DNA from: Candidatus Pristimantibacillus lignocellulolyticus
Lineage (GTDB): Bacteria > Bacillota > Bacilli > Paenibacillales > Paenibacillaceae
Assembly: GCA_023639215.1 (NCBI GenBank)
Contig: CP097899.1
Span: 69,501 to 133,500, forward strand
DNA length: 64,000 nucleotides
Direction: 5' to 3'
Positions 45,240-54,388 of this stretch are shown piece after piece; within the stretch, counting starts at the first letter, position 1, and each line of letters opens with the position of its first letter. Below the pieces are notes generated by a model. That model saw nothing but the letters and a program-made list of their open reading frames with translations, was not told where the DNA came from and did not search any database. The position numbers and the translations under genes were made by a program.

Positions 45240-46266
45240 AAGGCATCACCTCTTTATCAACAGAAGCTCGCGTTGTTTTACGTTTAACGAATGATTTCCG
45301 GAATGATTCTGACTGAATTAAGCATACGGCAAGTACAACACAAGCTTTCACTACTAGTGTTATCTCTGGTGATACTCCAGTCATATAGATCGTTGTTGTT
45401 AATGTTTGTATTATAAGAGCACCAATAATCGTCCCCATTAAAAAGAATCTTCCCCCGTTAAGTGAAGTTCCTCCAATAACTACTGCAAGAATAGCATCCA
45501 ACTCATACCAAAGCCCTGCGTTGTTACCATCTGCACTTGCAACATTGGAACTAAGTAGTAATCCAGCAATCCCTGCACATAATCCACAGAATATATAGAC
45601 AACAAAAATCACCATACTAGACTTGATTCCAGAAAGTCTACTTGCCTCAGGATTATTTCCAACAGATTCAATGAATAATCCTAACGCTGTCTTACGCGTT
45701 AATAGTGTTGCAACAAGCAATACAATAAGAACTACAAAGATCGAAAACGGTAAAGAAAATAGAGATCCTGAACCTAAAAATTGATAATTAGAACTTACGA
45801 CTGTAATAATTTGTCCATCTGTTATGAGTTGTGCAATACCTCTTCCTGCAACCATTAATATTAATGTTGCAATAATCGGCTGAATTCCTGCTCCAGTGAC
45901 GAGAAATCCATTCCACACCCCAAGCACAATAGATAACAATAATGCCGTTCCTATCGCCGTCAACACGAGCGAGAAAGCATTCTGATCCGTCCCCTGACTA
46001 ATCGTTAGACATGCCATTGCACCAGAAATAGCAACAATTGAGCCCACCGACAAATCAATTCCTTTGGTCGCAATAACTAGCGTCATTCCAATAGAAACTA
46101 GTATTAACGGTGCCCCGAAATTCAATATATCGATGAGACTCCCATAAAGTTGACCATTTCTCATTTCAAGTGAAAAGAAATCTGGAGAATATATAAAATT
46201 GAAGAGCAATAATACGCCAAGTACAACAAGAGGATAGAATAAGTGATGCTTCATTATTCCTTTCAT
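45232..46266 (-). CDS. Sugar ABC transporter permease, YtfT-like
   Basis: The 344-residue membrane subunit has about nine to ten helices. Family motifs: IATKGIDLSVGSIVAISGAM, NNPEASRLSGI and GGTSLNGGRFFLMGTIIGALI. ATG overlaps the TGA of the ATPase gene (ATGA), with GGAGG just before, so it is translationally coupled. It pairs with the YjfF-like permease to form a heterodimer, as in E. coli YtfT/YjfF. Confidence 0.9.
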   Translation of the reverse strand: MKGIMKHHLFYPLVVLGVLLLFNFIYSPDFFSLEMRNGQLYGSLIDILNFGAPLILVSIGMTLVIATKGIDLSVGSIVAISGAMACLTISQGTDQNAFSLVLTAIGTALLLSIVLGVWNGFLVTGAGIQPIIATLILMVAGRGIAQLITDGQIITVVSSNYQFLGSGSLFSLPFSIFVVLIVLLVATLLTRKTALGLFIESVGNNPEASRLSGIKSSMVIFVVYIFCGLCAGIAGLLLSSNVASADGNNAGLWYELDAILAVVIGGTSLNGGRFFLMGTIIGALIIQTLTTTIYMTGVSPEITLVVKACVVLAVCLIQSESFRKSFVKRKTTRASVDKEVMPYL

Positions 46267-47774
46267 TTCCCTCCACCTCCTGCAATTGCCTTCATAATAC
46301 TTTGCTGATTCAATTCTGTATTTGTCATCTCTTGAACAATATGTCGATCACGTAATACAGCGATACGATCACTCACTCGAATGACCTCGTCTAATTCCGA
46401 AGATACAAACAATACAGACATACCTTCTTCTGATAATGATAATACGAGCTTTTGAATTTCTGCTTTTGCACCTATATCTATCCCTCTTGTCGGTTCATCT
46501 AATATTAGCAATTTAGGCTGCGTCAAGAGCCAGCGCCCTAATAGTACTTTTTGTTGATTACCACCACTTAAATTTTTTATTAATTGCTCCGGAAGTGGCG
46601 GGTTAATATTTAACATTTTTATATACTCATCAGCTATTGCATTTTGCCTTTTTCTTGGTATTCTCTTAAACCAGCCTCTATTTGCTTGCAATGCCAAAAT
46701 GATATTTTCTCTGATCGTAAGATCTTCAATGATTCCTTCAGTTTTTCTATTCTCAGAACAGAATGCTATCGAATTATCTAATGCTTGACGCGGTGAATGG
46801 ATACTTTTGTTACCTTCAAATTGAAGGGTACCTTGATCAGCACGATCCGCACCAAAAAACAGTCTAGCTACTTCTGTTCTGCCCGAACCTAGTAATCCTG
46901 CTAAACCTACAACCTCACCGTATCCAATTTTCAAATTAAATGGTTCAATAACACCAGAACGGCCAAGTTCCTCTGCCACTGCAAACCAGTGATCTTGCTT
47001 CTTCTGTTTGTGAGACTTAGGCATCTCTTCAAAAGCTTGTAATGTTTTCCCGATCATTTTGGATACTAACTCTAACTGTGACAAGTCACTAGTCATATAT
47101 TCGCCTACAAATTGACCATTCCGTAAAATCGTAATGCGATTAGATACCTCATATACTTGATCCAAGAAATGAGTAACAAACAAGATGGCAAGTCCTTCTT
47201 CTTTTAATTTCATCATAATGTTGAACAATTGCTTTACTTCATTCTGATCCAGACTAGAAGTAGGCTCATCCAAAATTAGTACTTTTGCTGAAATATTCAA
47301 AGCTCTAGCAATCGATACTAGTTGTTGGATAGCAACGGAATACTCATGTAATGGTAGAGTTACATCGATTTCTAGATGTAATCGTTCACTCAACAATTTC
47401 CTCGCTTTTTCATTCATCTTTTTCCATAAAATGCGTCCGAATTTACGAGGTTCTCGTCCAATAAATATATTTTCTGCAACAGTTAGATTAGGACATAAAT
47501 TCACTTCTTGATACACTGTACTAATACCAACTTCTTGCGACTCTAGTGGACTTTGAACTGCAATGGATCGCCCATCTAGCTCAATGTCACCTACATCAAT
47601 CGTATACACTCCAGTCAATACTTTAATCAAAGTTGATTTTCCAGCGCCGTTCTCCCCCATTAAAGCGTGAATCTCCCCTGAAAATAATCGAAGACTCACA
47701 TTATCTAACGCTTTGACTCCTGGAAAACCTTTATATATGCCTGTCATTGTTAAAATCGGTTGTTGTTCATGCAT
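46263..47774 (-). CDS. Sugar ABC transporter ATP-binding protein, YtfR-like
   Basis: The 503-residue protein is a tandem ATPase of the RbsA/MglA type. The first domain has Walker A GENGAGKSTL, Walker B LILDEPTSSLD; the second has a degenerate Walker A GLLGSGRTEV, signature LSGGNQQKVLLGRW and Walker B LILDEPTRGID. ATG at 47774 is 8 bases after AGGAGG. It is separated from the binding-protein gene at 48475 by 700 bases filled with repeats. Confidence 0.93.
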   Translation of the reverse strand: MHEQQPILTMTGIYKGFPGVKALDNVSLRLFSGEIHALMGENGAGKSTLIKVLTGVYTIDVGDIELDGRSIAVQSPLESQEVGISTVYQEVNLCPNLTVAENIFIGREPRKFGRILWKKMNEKARKLLSERLHLEIDVTLPLHEYSVAIQQLVSIARALNISAKVLILDEPTSSLDQNEVKQLFNIMMKLKEEGLAILFVTHFLDQVYEVSNRITILRNGQFVGEYMTSDLSQLELVSKMIGKTLQAFEEMPKSHKQKKQDHWFAVAEELGRSGVIEPFNLKIGYGEVVGLAGLLGSGRTEVARLFFGADRADQGTLQFEGNKSIHSPRQALDNSIAFCSENRKTEGIIEDLTIRENIILALQANRGWFKRIPRKRQNAIADEYIKMLNINPPLPEQLIKNLSGGNQQKVLLGRWLLTQPKLLILDEPTRGIDIGAKAEIQKLVLSLSEEGMSVLFVSSELDEVIRVSDRIAVLRDRHIVQEMTNTELNQQSIMKAIAGGGGK

Positions 47775-47825
47775 GATATCGCCCTCCTTCAAGAAAAAAC
47801 ACTTCAAATCATGCCATCAAAATAA

Positions 47826-48474
47826 AATCCAAACTGCTCGCTTGTCGTCTTCGCCGTCGATTAAACAACGAAGCATCGCATCGTGATCACAGGCGGGCAG
47901 TTTGAACATCGTCTTCCAATCAAAGTTCAAAATGATCGCTTGTCTCCCGTCAAAAAGACGATATGAAGCTAGGAAACGAGGAGCGTAATGTACGTTGTTG
48001 GTACATGAGCACCGCAGGCTTCCGATGAATGTCGTCTTCGCCGTCGATTAAACAACGAAGCATCGCATCGTGATCACAGGCGGGCAGTTTGAACATCGTC
48101 TTCCAATCGAAGTTCAAACTGCTCGCTTGTCAGCATCAAGAAGACGATATGAAGCTAGGAAATGAGTAGCGTAATGTACGTTGTTGGTACATGAGCACCG
48201 CAGGCTTCCGATGAATATCGTCTTCGCCGTCGATTAAACAACGAAGCATCGCATCGTGATTACAGGCGGGCAGTTTGAACATCATCTTCCAATCAAAGTT
48301 CAAAATGATCGCTTGTCTCCCGCCAAGAAGATGGCTTGAAGTCTAGGTAGCGAGAAACACAGCGTACGTTGTTGGTACGCGAGTATCACAGTCTCCGACT
48401 TCATGCGATATTAGATGCCGAATCTACTCCGAAGTTAAAACATCGTGATCACGGGCGGTTATTTCGAACATCCT
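47826..48474. repeat. Array of 3.5 nested-palindrome repeats between sugar-binding protein and ATPase genes
   Basis: The segment TTTGAACATC recurs at 47901, 48088 and 48274, and a variant near 48462, a period of 186-188 bp. Units have apical stems ATGTAC/GTACAT (twice) and GCGTAC/GTACGC (third), loop GTTGTTG, and middle stems such as AAGACGATAT/ATATCGTCTT. The array starts immediately after the stop of the binding-protein gene on the minus strand, inside the ABC operon. No gene is seen in these 649 bases. Confidence 0.93.
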
Positions 48475-49449
48475 CTAGTATTGGCGAGTTGGTAGAGCTT
48501 CTTTCGCCTGCTCAGATGTAAATGTTGTTTCTTCCGTTACGATACGTGCAGGGATTTCTTCACCGGCTAAAACTTTATTTACCGCGTCCATAAGTTGTGG
48601 TCCAAGTAATGGATTACACTCAACGATATAGTTGATTTTGCCTTCACTTGCAGCTTGCATACCATCTTTTACTGCATCAACAGATATGATAATGATATCT
48701 TTACCTGGTACTAAGCCAGCAGCCTCAATCGCTTGAATTGCACCCAATGCCATATCATCATTATGAGCGTACAGTACATCGATATCTTTATGTGCTTTTA
48801 GGAAAGCTTGCATTACTTCTTTCCCTTTTGCACGAGTAAACTCTCCTGTTTGAGAAGCGATTACTTTTAATTTTGAGTTAGCGCTAATTACATCTGCAAA
48901 ACCAGCCATACGATCATTAGCAGGTGCAGAACCTGTTGTCCCTTGTAACTCTACAATGTTAATATCCTCTGAAGAATCTTTGTATTGCTCAAGTAACCAT
49001 TCGCCAGCCTTACGACCTTCTAGTACAAAATCAGATCCGATAAACGTTTTGTAAAGAGAAGTGTCTTTAGAATCTACTGCACGATCCGTCAAAATAACAG
49101 GAATGCCTGCGTCTTTCGCTTCTTTCAATACAGTGTCCCATCCTGATTCAACAACTGGAGAGAAAGCGATAACATCTACTTTTTGTTGAATATACGAGCG
49201 AATAGCTTTAATTTGATTTTCTTGTTTTTGTTGAGCGTCTGAGAATTTCAATTCAAATCCTGCTTCAGTAGCTGAATCTTGGATCGACTTTGTATTCGCT
49301 GAGCGCCAACCGCTTTCTGCCCCAACTTGAGCAAAGCCAAGTACTACTTTATCACCTGATGATTTTCCACCATTGTTACTACATGCTGTAACAACTAACA
49401 GGACTAGTACTAAAAGAAGTGCAAAACTCAACTTACTTGATTTTTTCAT
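48475..49449 (-). CDS. Sugar ABC transporter substrate-binding lipoprotein, YtfQ-like
   Basis: The 324-residue binding protein has a clear lipoprotein signal (LVLLVVTACSNNGG). The mature part matches the galactofuranose-binding YtfQ type: VVLGFAQVGAESGWRSANTK, SDAQQKQENQIKAIRSYI, VIAFSPVVESGWDTVL, LQGTTGSAP, YAHNDDMALGAIQ, VECNPLLGP. ATG with GGGGAGGG upstream. It is the first gene of the operon: binding protein, ATPase, two permeases, second binding protein. Divergent from a sensor kinase. Confidence 0.92.
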   Translation of the reverse strand: MKKSSKLSFALLLVLVLLVVTACSNNGGKSSGDKVVLGFAQVGAESGWRSANTKSIQDSATEAGFELKFSDAQQKQENQIKAIRSYIQQKVDVIAFSPVVESGWDTVLKEAKDAGIPVILTDRAVDSKDTSLYKTFIGSDFVLEGRKAGEWLLEQYKDSSEDINIVELQGTTGSAPANDRMAGFADVISANSKLKVIASQTGEFTRAKGKEVMQAFLKAHKDIDVLYAHNDDMALGAIQAIEAAGLVPGKDIIIISVDAVKDGMQAASEGKINYIVECNPLLGPQLMDAVNKVLAGEEIPARIVTEETTFTSEQAKEALPTRQY

Positions 49450-49720
49450 TATCTAAAACCCTCCCCTTTGTCACCATTTACTGGTGTACGCTCAGTATAT
49501 AGGGGGTGCTAGCTGTAGATATACGGAGTAATTTAAGCTTTTCATTCAATTTTTTATGAAATTGAAAGGCTACTACTCAAATTCATAGATTTTTTTATTA
49601 TTTAATTGTTAATTTTGGTTACGTTTACATTTTTCATCTTCTAGGTTATTTTTTTGATATACTATGAGATATTACTGTTTTTTACCATATCTTATTATAA
49701 ATGGAGAGGGACTGGTTTTA

Positions 49721-51517
49721 TTGTTCACTTTGCTTAGAATGATTACATCCAGCTTAAAAGCAAAGCTATTAACTCTCTTTGTAATATTAACCGCTGTCCC
49801 ACTAGTTACAGTTGGCTTAATCTCCTATCAAAAATCTTTCGATACGATATCTGACCATAATAAAGCTTCTTCTATGTTAGTAGCAGAACAACTCGCTCGT
49901 GATATCGATGTACTATTTCAAGATACGGGTAAGTTGCTAGAGCTAGAAAATAATCCTCATGTGCTGAAGTTTTTATTTGCACCTAGTGAGACTTATGCAA
50001 ATGCTAAGGAAATACTAGAAACTTTTGAGTTATATCGTGAAATTTATAAGTACGAAGATGTTAGAAATATTACGATGATTAACCTATATGGTAAAGGTAT
50101 TAGTGAACGTAAAGGACTTTTTCAGCTAGATTACAACCCATTACGAAATTCTCATTTAAGCCAATTAATGAAAGAGCCTGAGTCTGTATTAATTATTCCA
50201 CCAATAGATGCCTCACCGCTAGATCGACTGGATGGATTCAAATACCCGACTTCTGACACCGTTTCTATTATGGCAACTGTGAAACAAAAAGTGACGAGAG
50301 AAGTTATAGGTTTTATCGTTATCGATATGAATAATTCTGTCATTAAACAATTCACAAGTAGCGTAGCCATCGGGGATTCCGGATTTTTCTATGTTACAGA
50401 TCAAAAAGGTAATCCGATTTTCTCATCTCCCGAGATGAATAAGTTTTCGAAATCATCTCAACCTGCAGATTGGATTAATAAAATTCTGCCTCTCGAGCAA
50501 GGAAGTTTTGTCGACAATACATCAGGTATACCGATTTTTGCTGTCTTTACGACATCACCAACAACCGACTGGAAAATTATCGGCACTGTCCCTCTACAAG
50601 AGATTGTTGAAGATGCTAATGAAATTAAACAACTTATTATAATAAGTGTACTTCTAAGTATTATCTTTGCGATTACGCTATATTTCTTCATCACTGCCAG
50701 ATTAACTCGGCCTATTCAAATTTTGAAGAAAAAAATGCGACAAGCAGCAAATGGAGATTTAGAAGCAAAAGTTAAATCCACAGGGCAAGATGAAATAACA
50801 GATCTAGGACACAGCTTTAATCTAATGCTTGAAAAAATCAAAAATTTACTACATCAAAATTTACAAGAAAAAGAAATGATTCAAAAGGCTGAGTTACGAA
50901 CGCTACAAGCACAAATCAATCCGCATTTCCTATACAACACACTAGATTCAGTCATTTGGATGGCGGAAGCGGGAAAAAATGATCAAGTTATTAAGTTAGT
51001 TCAAGCTTTCTCTCAATTTTTCCGAATAAGCTTGAATAAAGGTAGAGATTGGATCTCTATTAAGTCCGAAGTCGATCATATTCATAACTATCTCGTTATT
51101 CAACAAATGCGTTACAGTGACATTCTAGAATACGAAATAGACATTGATCCTATACTTCTACCACACGCAACGCTAAAAATGACACTTCAGCCTTTAGTAG
51201 AAAATGCAATTTATCATGGTATTAAAAACAAGCGTGGAAAAGGATTAATTCGCATTAATGGTCATATCGTAGATCAAGATATTCTTCTCATTGTTGAGGA
51301 CAACGGAATAGGCATGGCATCTGAACGTTTGGAAGCAATACTGTTAGAGCTTAGAGAACCTAGATTATCGGAGCAAGAGTCCACTGATCAACCGCGTGGT
51401 TTCGGTCTATATAATGTCAATCAACGTATTAGACTGTATTTTGGAGAACGATATGGGATTGAGATTGAGAGTGAGGAGGAGATCGGTACCAAACTAACTG
51501 TACGCATTCCCACCTAG
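49721..51517 (+). CDS. Sensor histidine kinase, YesM/LytS-like (HPK7 type)
   Basis: The 598-residue membrane kinase has helix 1 about residues 10-32, an extracytoplasmic dCache-like sensor (about 33-300), helix 2 (about 308-330), HAMP, then a His_kinase domain with QAQINPHFLYNTLDSVIW (phospho-His in the NPHFLYN motif) and an ATPase domain with LQPLVENAIYHG and DNGIGM. No ATG has a ribosome site; TTG at 49721 about 10 bases after GGAGAGG is preferred, ATG at 49739 is the alternative. It is divergent from the sugar transporter and pairs with the next gene. Confidence 0.9.
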   Translation: MFTLLRMITSSLKAKLLTLFVILTAVPLVTVGLISYQKSFDTISDHNKASSMLVAEQLARDIDVLFQDTGKLLELENNPHVLKFLFAPSETYANAKEILETFELYREIYKYEDVRNITMINLYGKGISERKGLFQLDYNPLRNSHLSQLMKEPESVLIIPPIDASPLDRLDGFKYPTSDTVSIMATVKQKVTREVIGFIVIDMNNSVIKQFTSSVAIGDSGFFYVTDQKGNPIFSSPEMNKFSKSSQPADWINKILPLEQGSFVDNTSGIPIFAVFTTSPTTDWKIIGTVPLQEIVEDANEIKQLIIISVLLSIIFAITLYFFITARLTRPIQILKKKMRQAANGDLEAKVKSTGQDEITDLGHSFNLMLEKIKNLLHQNLQEKEMIQKAELRTLQAQINPHFLYNTLDSVIWMAEAGKNDQVIKLVQAFSQFFRISLNKGRDWISIKSEVDHIHNYLVIQQMRYSDILEYEIDIDPILLPHATLKMTLQPLVENAIYHGIKNKRGKGLIRINGHIVDQDILLIVEDNGIGMASERLEAILLELREPRLSEQESTDQPRGFGLYNVNQRIRLYFGERYGIEIESEEEIGTKLTVRIPT

Positions 51518-51519
51518 CC

Positions 51520-51680
51520 ACTTGTGATCACGATGATTACGCTATCGTAGCGGATTCGACGGCGAAGATGGCATTCATCGTTAGCTCCAGTACTCATGTA
51601 CCAACAGCGTACATTCCGTGCTTCCCGTCACTAGCTTCATGCCATCTTCTTGGTGCTGACAAGCGGCTGGCCGATTGTGT
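51520..51680. repeat. Nested-palindrome repeat between sensor kinase and response regulator genes
   Basis: One inverted A-type unit begins 2-3 bases after the kinase stop. Apical stem (minus strand) ATGTAC/GTACAT with loop GCTGTTG; middle stem GAAGATGGC/GCCATCTTC. It ends with the GCTGACAAGCGG end element. Confidence 0.82.
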
Positions 51681-51721
51681 CGTTTTGCTTACTGTTCAAT
51701 TAATCTCTTAGGAGTGAATAT

Positions 51722-53317
51722 ATGAAGAAGGTTATGTTTGTTGATGATGAGATTTTAATTCGTGAACATATTCGAGATTATGTTGATTGGGATAAAGAGG
51801 GTTTTATTTATTGTGGTGACGCTTCTGACGGTGAGATGGCTCTGCCGCTCATTGAAAAGTGGCGACCTGATATTTTGATAACTGACATCAAAATGCCATT
51901 TATGGATGGTATACAATTAAGTAAAATCGTTCGTCAAAGACTACCTAATACTAAGATTGTTATTCTTAGCGGGCATGATGAATTTGACTATGCTAGAACT
52001 GCTCTAAGAATTGGTGTAGAGGAATACTTACTTAAGCCCCTTGGATCAAACGATCTTATTAAGCTATTACAAAATGTCAGTCGCAAAATTGATCAAGAAC
52101 GCCAGGCTAATAAAAATGTTCCTTTTGTGAAGGAAAAATTAATGAGTGATCTATGTGGTGGATTAATCTCGATTTCTGATGCAGCAGAAGCTGCCAATGC
52201 ATTATCTTTATCTCTTTTCGTAAGATATTATGCGGTTATCGTTTGGGACGTACGCTATCTAGAACCGACAGCTAACCTTGATTCATCAATCATTTACCAA
52301 ACAGATGATATTATGGAATCTGCCAAAACGACTTACAACAGTTGTTGGTCATTCAAGAGAAGTAAGTCAGAGTATGTATGGATTCTTTATAGTGAAAATG
52401 AAACTCAACTACAATCCAACATTGAACATATTAGAACTAATACCTACACGCAACTGAATGCTCTACTATCACCTACAGTTATGTTAGGCATTGGAACGGT
52501 ACAGGATCGACTACAAGGCATCCATACTTCCTTCCTAGAGGCAGAAGAAGACCGTAACTTAAAGCGATATTCACAAAGCAATAAACATGCATTATGGAAC
52601 GCCGCTAACGGTGCAACTAACCAAATGATTCTACTTGACCGAGCTAGTTTCCATAACTTTCTAAAAGTAGGACGATCTGCCGATTTACAGTCATTTCTGA
52701 AAACCTTTACATCAACAGTTCTTACACTAGAATGGCAGTCTTCGCTATATGGCTATTATTTAATTAACGATTTAACACTTGAAACACTTCAATGGTCAAA
52801 AGAAACGTTTCGTTCTGCAGCTGCTGAGGTAACAGAAATGCTTATTACATCAATGCAACAAAAAATAAGAGCAATTGAAGATATGTCGCAATGTGAAGAG
52901 TATCTTATTATTCTTATCGAGCAAATTTGGAAATGGCGATCAGAATCAACAGATCGATACGGGGACTTAATTTATAAAGTTAAGATGTTTATTGAACAAA
53001 ACTATGCTAACGACATGGTCTCATTGCAAGACGCTGCCGAACACGTCAGTATAAGCCCAAGTCACCTTAGTAAAATTTTCAGTCAAGAATCAGGAAGCAC
53101 CTTTATTGAATATCTAACGTTAACTCGTATTATGAAAGCAAAGGAATTACTTCATACGACATCTGATAAAAGTTATGAAATCTCATTCAAAGTTGGCTAC
53201 AATGATCCACATTACTTCTCTAATTTGTTCAAAAAGATGACAGGCATGACCCCTAGAGATTTTCGTCGTCAAAGTAGTACCACTACTTCACTAAAGTCAG
53301 GTGAGTTTCATGATTAA
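51722..53317 (+). CDS. AraC-type response regulator, YesN-like
   Basis: The 531-residue protein has a receiver domain (residues 1-120, VDDE, phospho-acceptor Asp55 in ILITDIKMPFMDG, and LLKPLG), a long middle part without clear motifs, and a C-terminal AraC double HTH (ISPSHLSKIFSQESGSTF, then VGYNDPHYFSNLFKKMTGMTPRDFR in parts). ATG at 51722 with TAGGAGTG upstream. Its cognate kinase is the preceding gene; the divergent sugar ABC operon is the probable target. Confidence 0.93.
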   Translation: MKKVMFVDDEILIREHIRDYVDWDKEGFIYCGDASDGEMALPLIEKWRPDILITDIKMPFMDGIQLSKIVRQRLPNTKIVILSGHDEFDYARTALRIGVEEYLLKPLGSNDLIKLLQNVSRKIDQERQANKNVPFVKEKLMSDLCGGLISISDAAEAANALSLSLFVRYYAVIVWDVRYLEPTANLDSSIIYQTDDIMESAKTTYNSCWSFKRSKSEYVWILYSENETQLQSNIEHIRTNTYTQLNALLSPTVMLGIGTVQDRLQGIHTSFLEAEEDRNLKRYSQSNKHALWNAANGATNQMILLDRASFHNFLKVGRSADLQSFLKTFTSTVLTLEWQSSLYGYYLINDLTLETLQWSKETFRSAAAEVTEMLITSMQQKIRAIEDMSQCEEYLIILIEQIWKWRSESTDRYGDLIYKVKMFIEQNYANDMVSLQDAAEHVSISPSHLSKIFSQESGSTFIEYLTLTRIMKAKELLHTTSDKSYEISFKVGYNDPHYFSNLFKKMTGMTPRDFRRQSSTTTSLKSGEFHD

Positions 53318-54317
53318 GATCAGCGATTCTAATATGAAAACCATAAATATTATGACCACATCAGCAGCTACTATCGTTGTGATTTGTGCATTTATGTTAC
53401 TTATTGGTTGTAGCAAATCAGATCCAGTTAAAGAGAAGCCACTCACTTCAGACATGATTAGTGAACAAACTAATAGTCAATACACATTTGGAATTATATA
53501 TCCAATGGCACATCCTTTCTACGAGATGATTACACAAAACGCTCAGAAAACTGCTGATTCATTAGGTAGTAAGTTGATCGTCAAAGCTCCTGATGAAGCT
53601 AATCTAGAGCAACAAATACGGATGATGGAAACAATGATTAAGCAAGAAGTTGACGCAATAGCCATCGCACCGATTGACGCTGAAGCATTGGCACCAACGA
53701 TAAAGAAAGCAATTTCGAAAGGTATCTCAATTATTTGTTTCGAATCCGACTGTCCCAATACTGGACGATCCACATATATTGGTAGCGATAATGAACAAGC
53801 GGGTATTGAGCTAGGACGTGTCATTACCGAGAAACTGAGCGGCAAAGGAATGATTCTAGTTCAAATCGGAATGAGTAGCATGTCAAGTATAGAACAGCGC
53901 CTAAGAGCGATGACTAACTATCTTGAACAGCAATCAGAAATTCAAATTTTAGATGTACGTGCACATGAAGGAAGCAGTGAGCTAGCTTTATCTGATTTGG
54001 AAGAGATGATTGATAACCACCCTCACTTCGATGCGTATATCGCGATGGACCCTGTATCGATTTCGGAGGCAGTATTAGTGTGGAAAGCGATGGGACTGAA
54101 CAGGCACGCGATTGCATTTGGAATGACGCATGAAGTTAGGGAAGCGATGATTAATGGCCAAATTACAACAATTGTATATGGTAACGAGCAATTGTGGGGT
54201 GATCGTATCATCCAGTCATTACTTAAAGCTGTCACAACTGAACCGTTAAATAACTTAGAGATATTAGATATTGCAACTGTGACAAAAACTGAAATCGATC
54301 TACTTCCAGAATTCTAA
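53310..54317 (+). CDS. Periplasmic-binding-protein-like lipoprotein, likely sensor partner of the two-component system
   Basis: The 335-residue lipoprotein (lipobox FMLLIGCSKS) has a ribose/galactose-type binding fold: FGIIYPMAHPFYEMIT, VDAIAIAPIDAEALAPTI, STYIGSDNEQAGIELGRVI, then YIAMDPVSISEA. ATG at 53310 overlaps the regulator's end by 8 bases; GTG at 53301 is an alternative. It differs clearly from the two YtfQ-like proteins of the transport operon and is co-encoded with kinase and regulator, so a role as ligand-sensing co-receptor is inferred, as for ChvE/VirA or AraC-type trios. Confidence 0.82.
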   Translation: MIKISDSNMKTINIMTTSAATIVVICAFMLLIGCSKSDPVKEKPLTSDMISEQTNSQYTFGIIYPMAHPFYEMITQNAQKTADSLGSKLIVKAPDEANLEQQIRMMETMIKQEVDAIAIAPIDAEALAPTIKKAISKGISIICFESDCPNTGRSTYIGSDNEQAGIELGRVITEKLSGKGMILVQIGMSSMSSIEQRLRAMTNYLEQQSEIQILDVRAHEGSSELALSDLEEMIDNHPHFDAYIAMDPVSISEAVLVWKAMGLNRHAIAFGMTHEVREAMINGQITTIVYGNEQLWGDRIIQSLLKAVTTEPLNNLEILDIATVTKTEIDLLPEF

Positions 54318-54330
54318 TTAAGTTTAACCA

Positions 54331-54374
54331 AAAAGAAGCGAAGAGGAGTATTACATTCCTCTTCGCTTCTTTTG
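54331..54374. terminator. Bidirectional terminator between the sensor lipoprotein gene and dnaI
   Basis: The perfect arms AAAAGAAGCGAAGAGGA and TCCTCTTCGCTTCTTTT pair over 17 bp around GTATTACAT. Confidence 0.93.
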
Positions 54375-54388
54375 TATCACACTTATGC

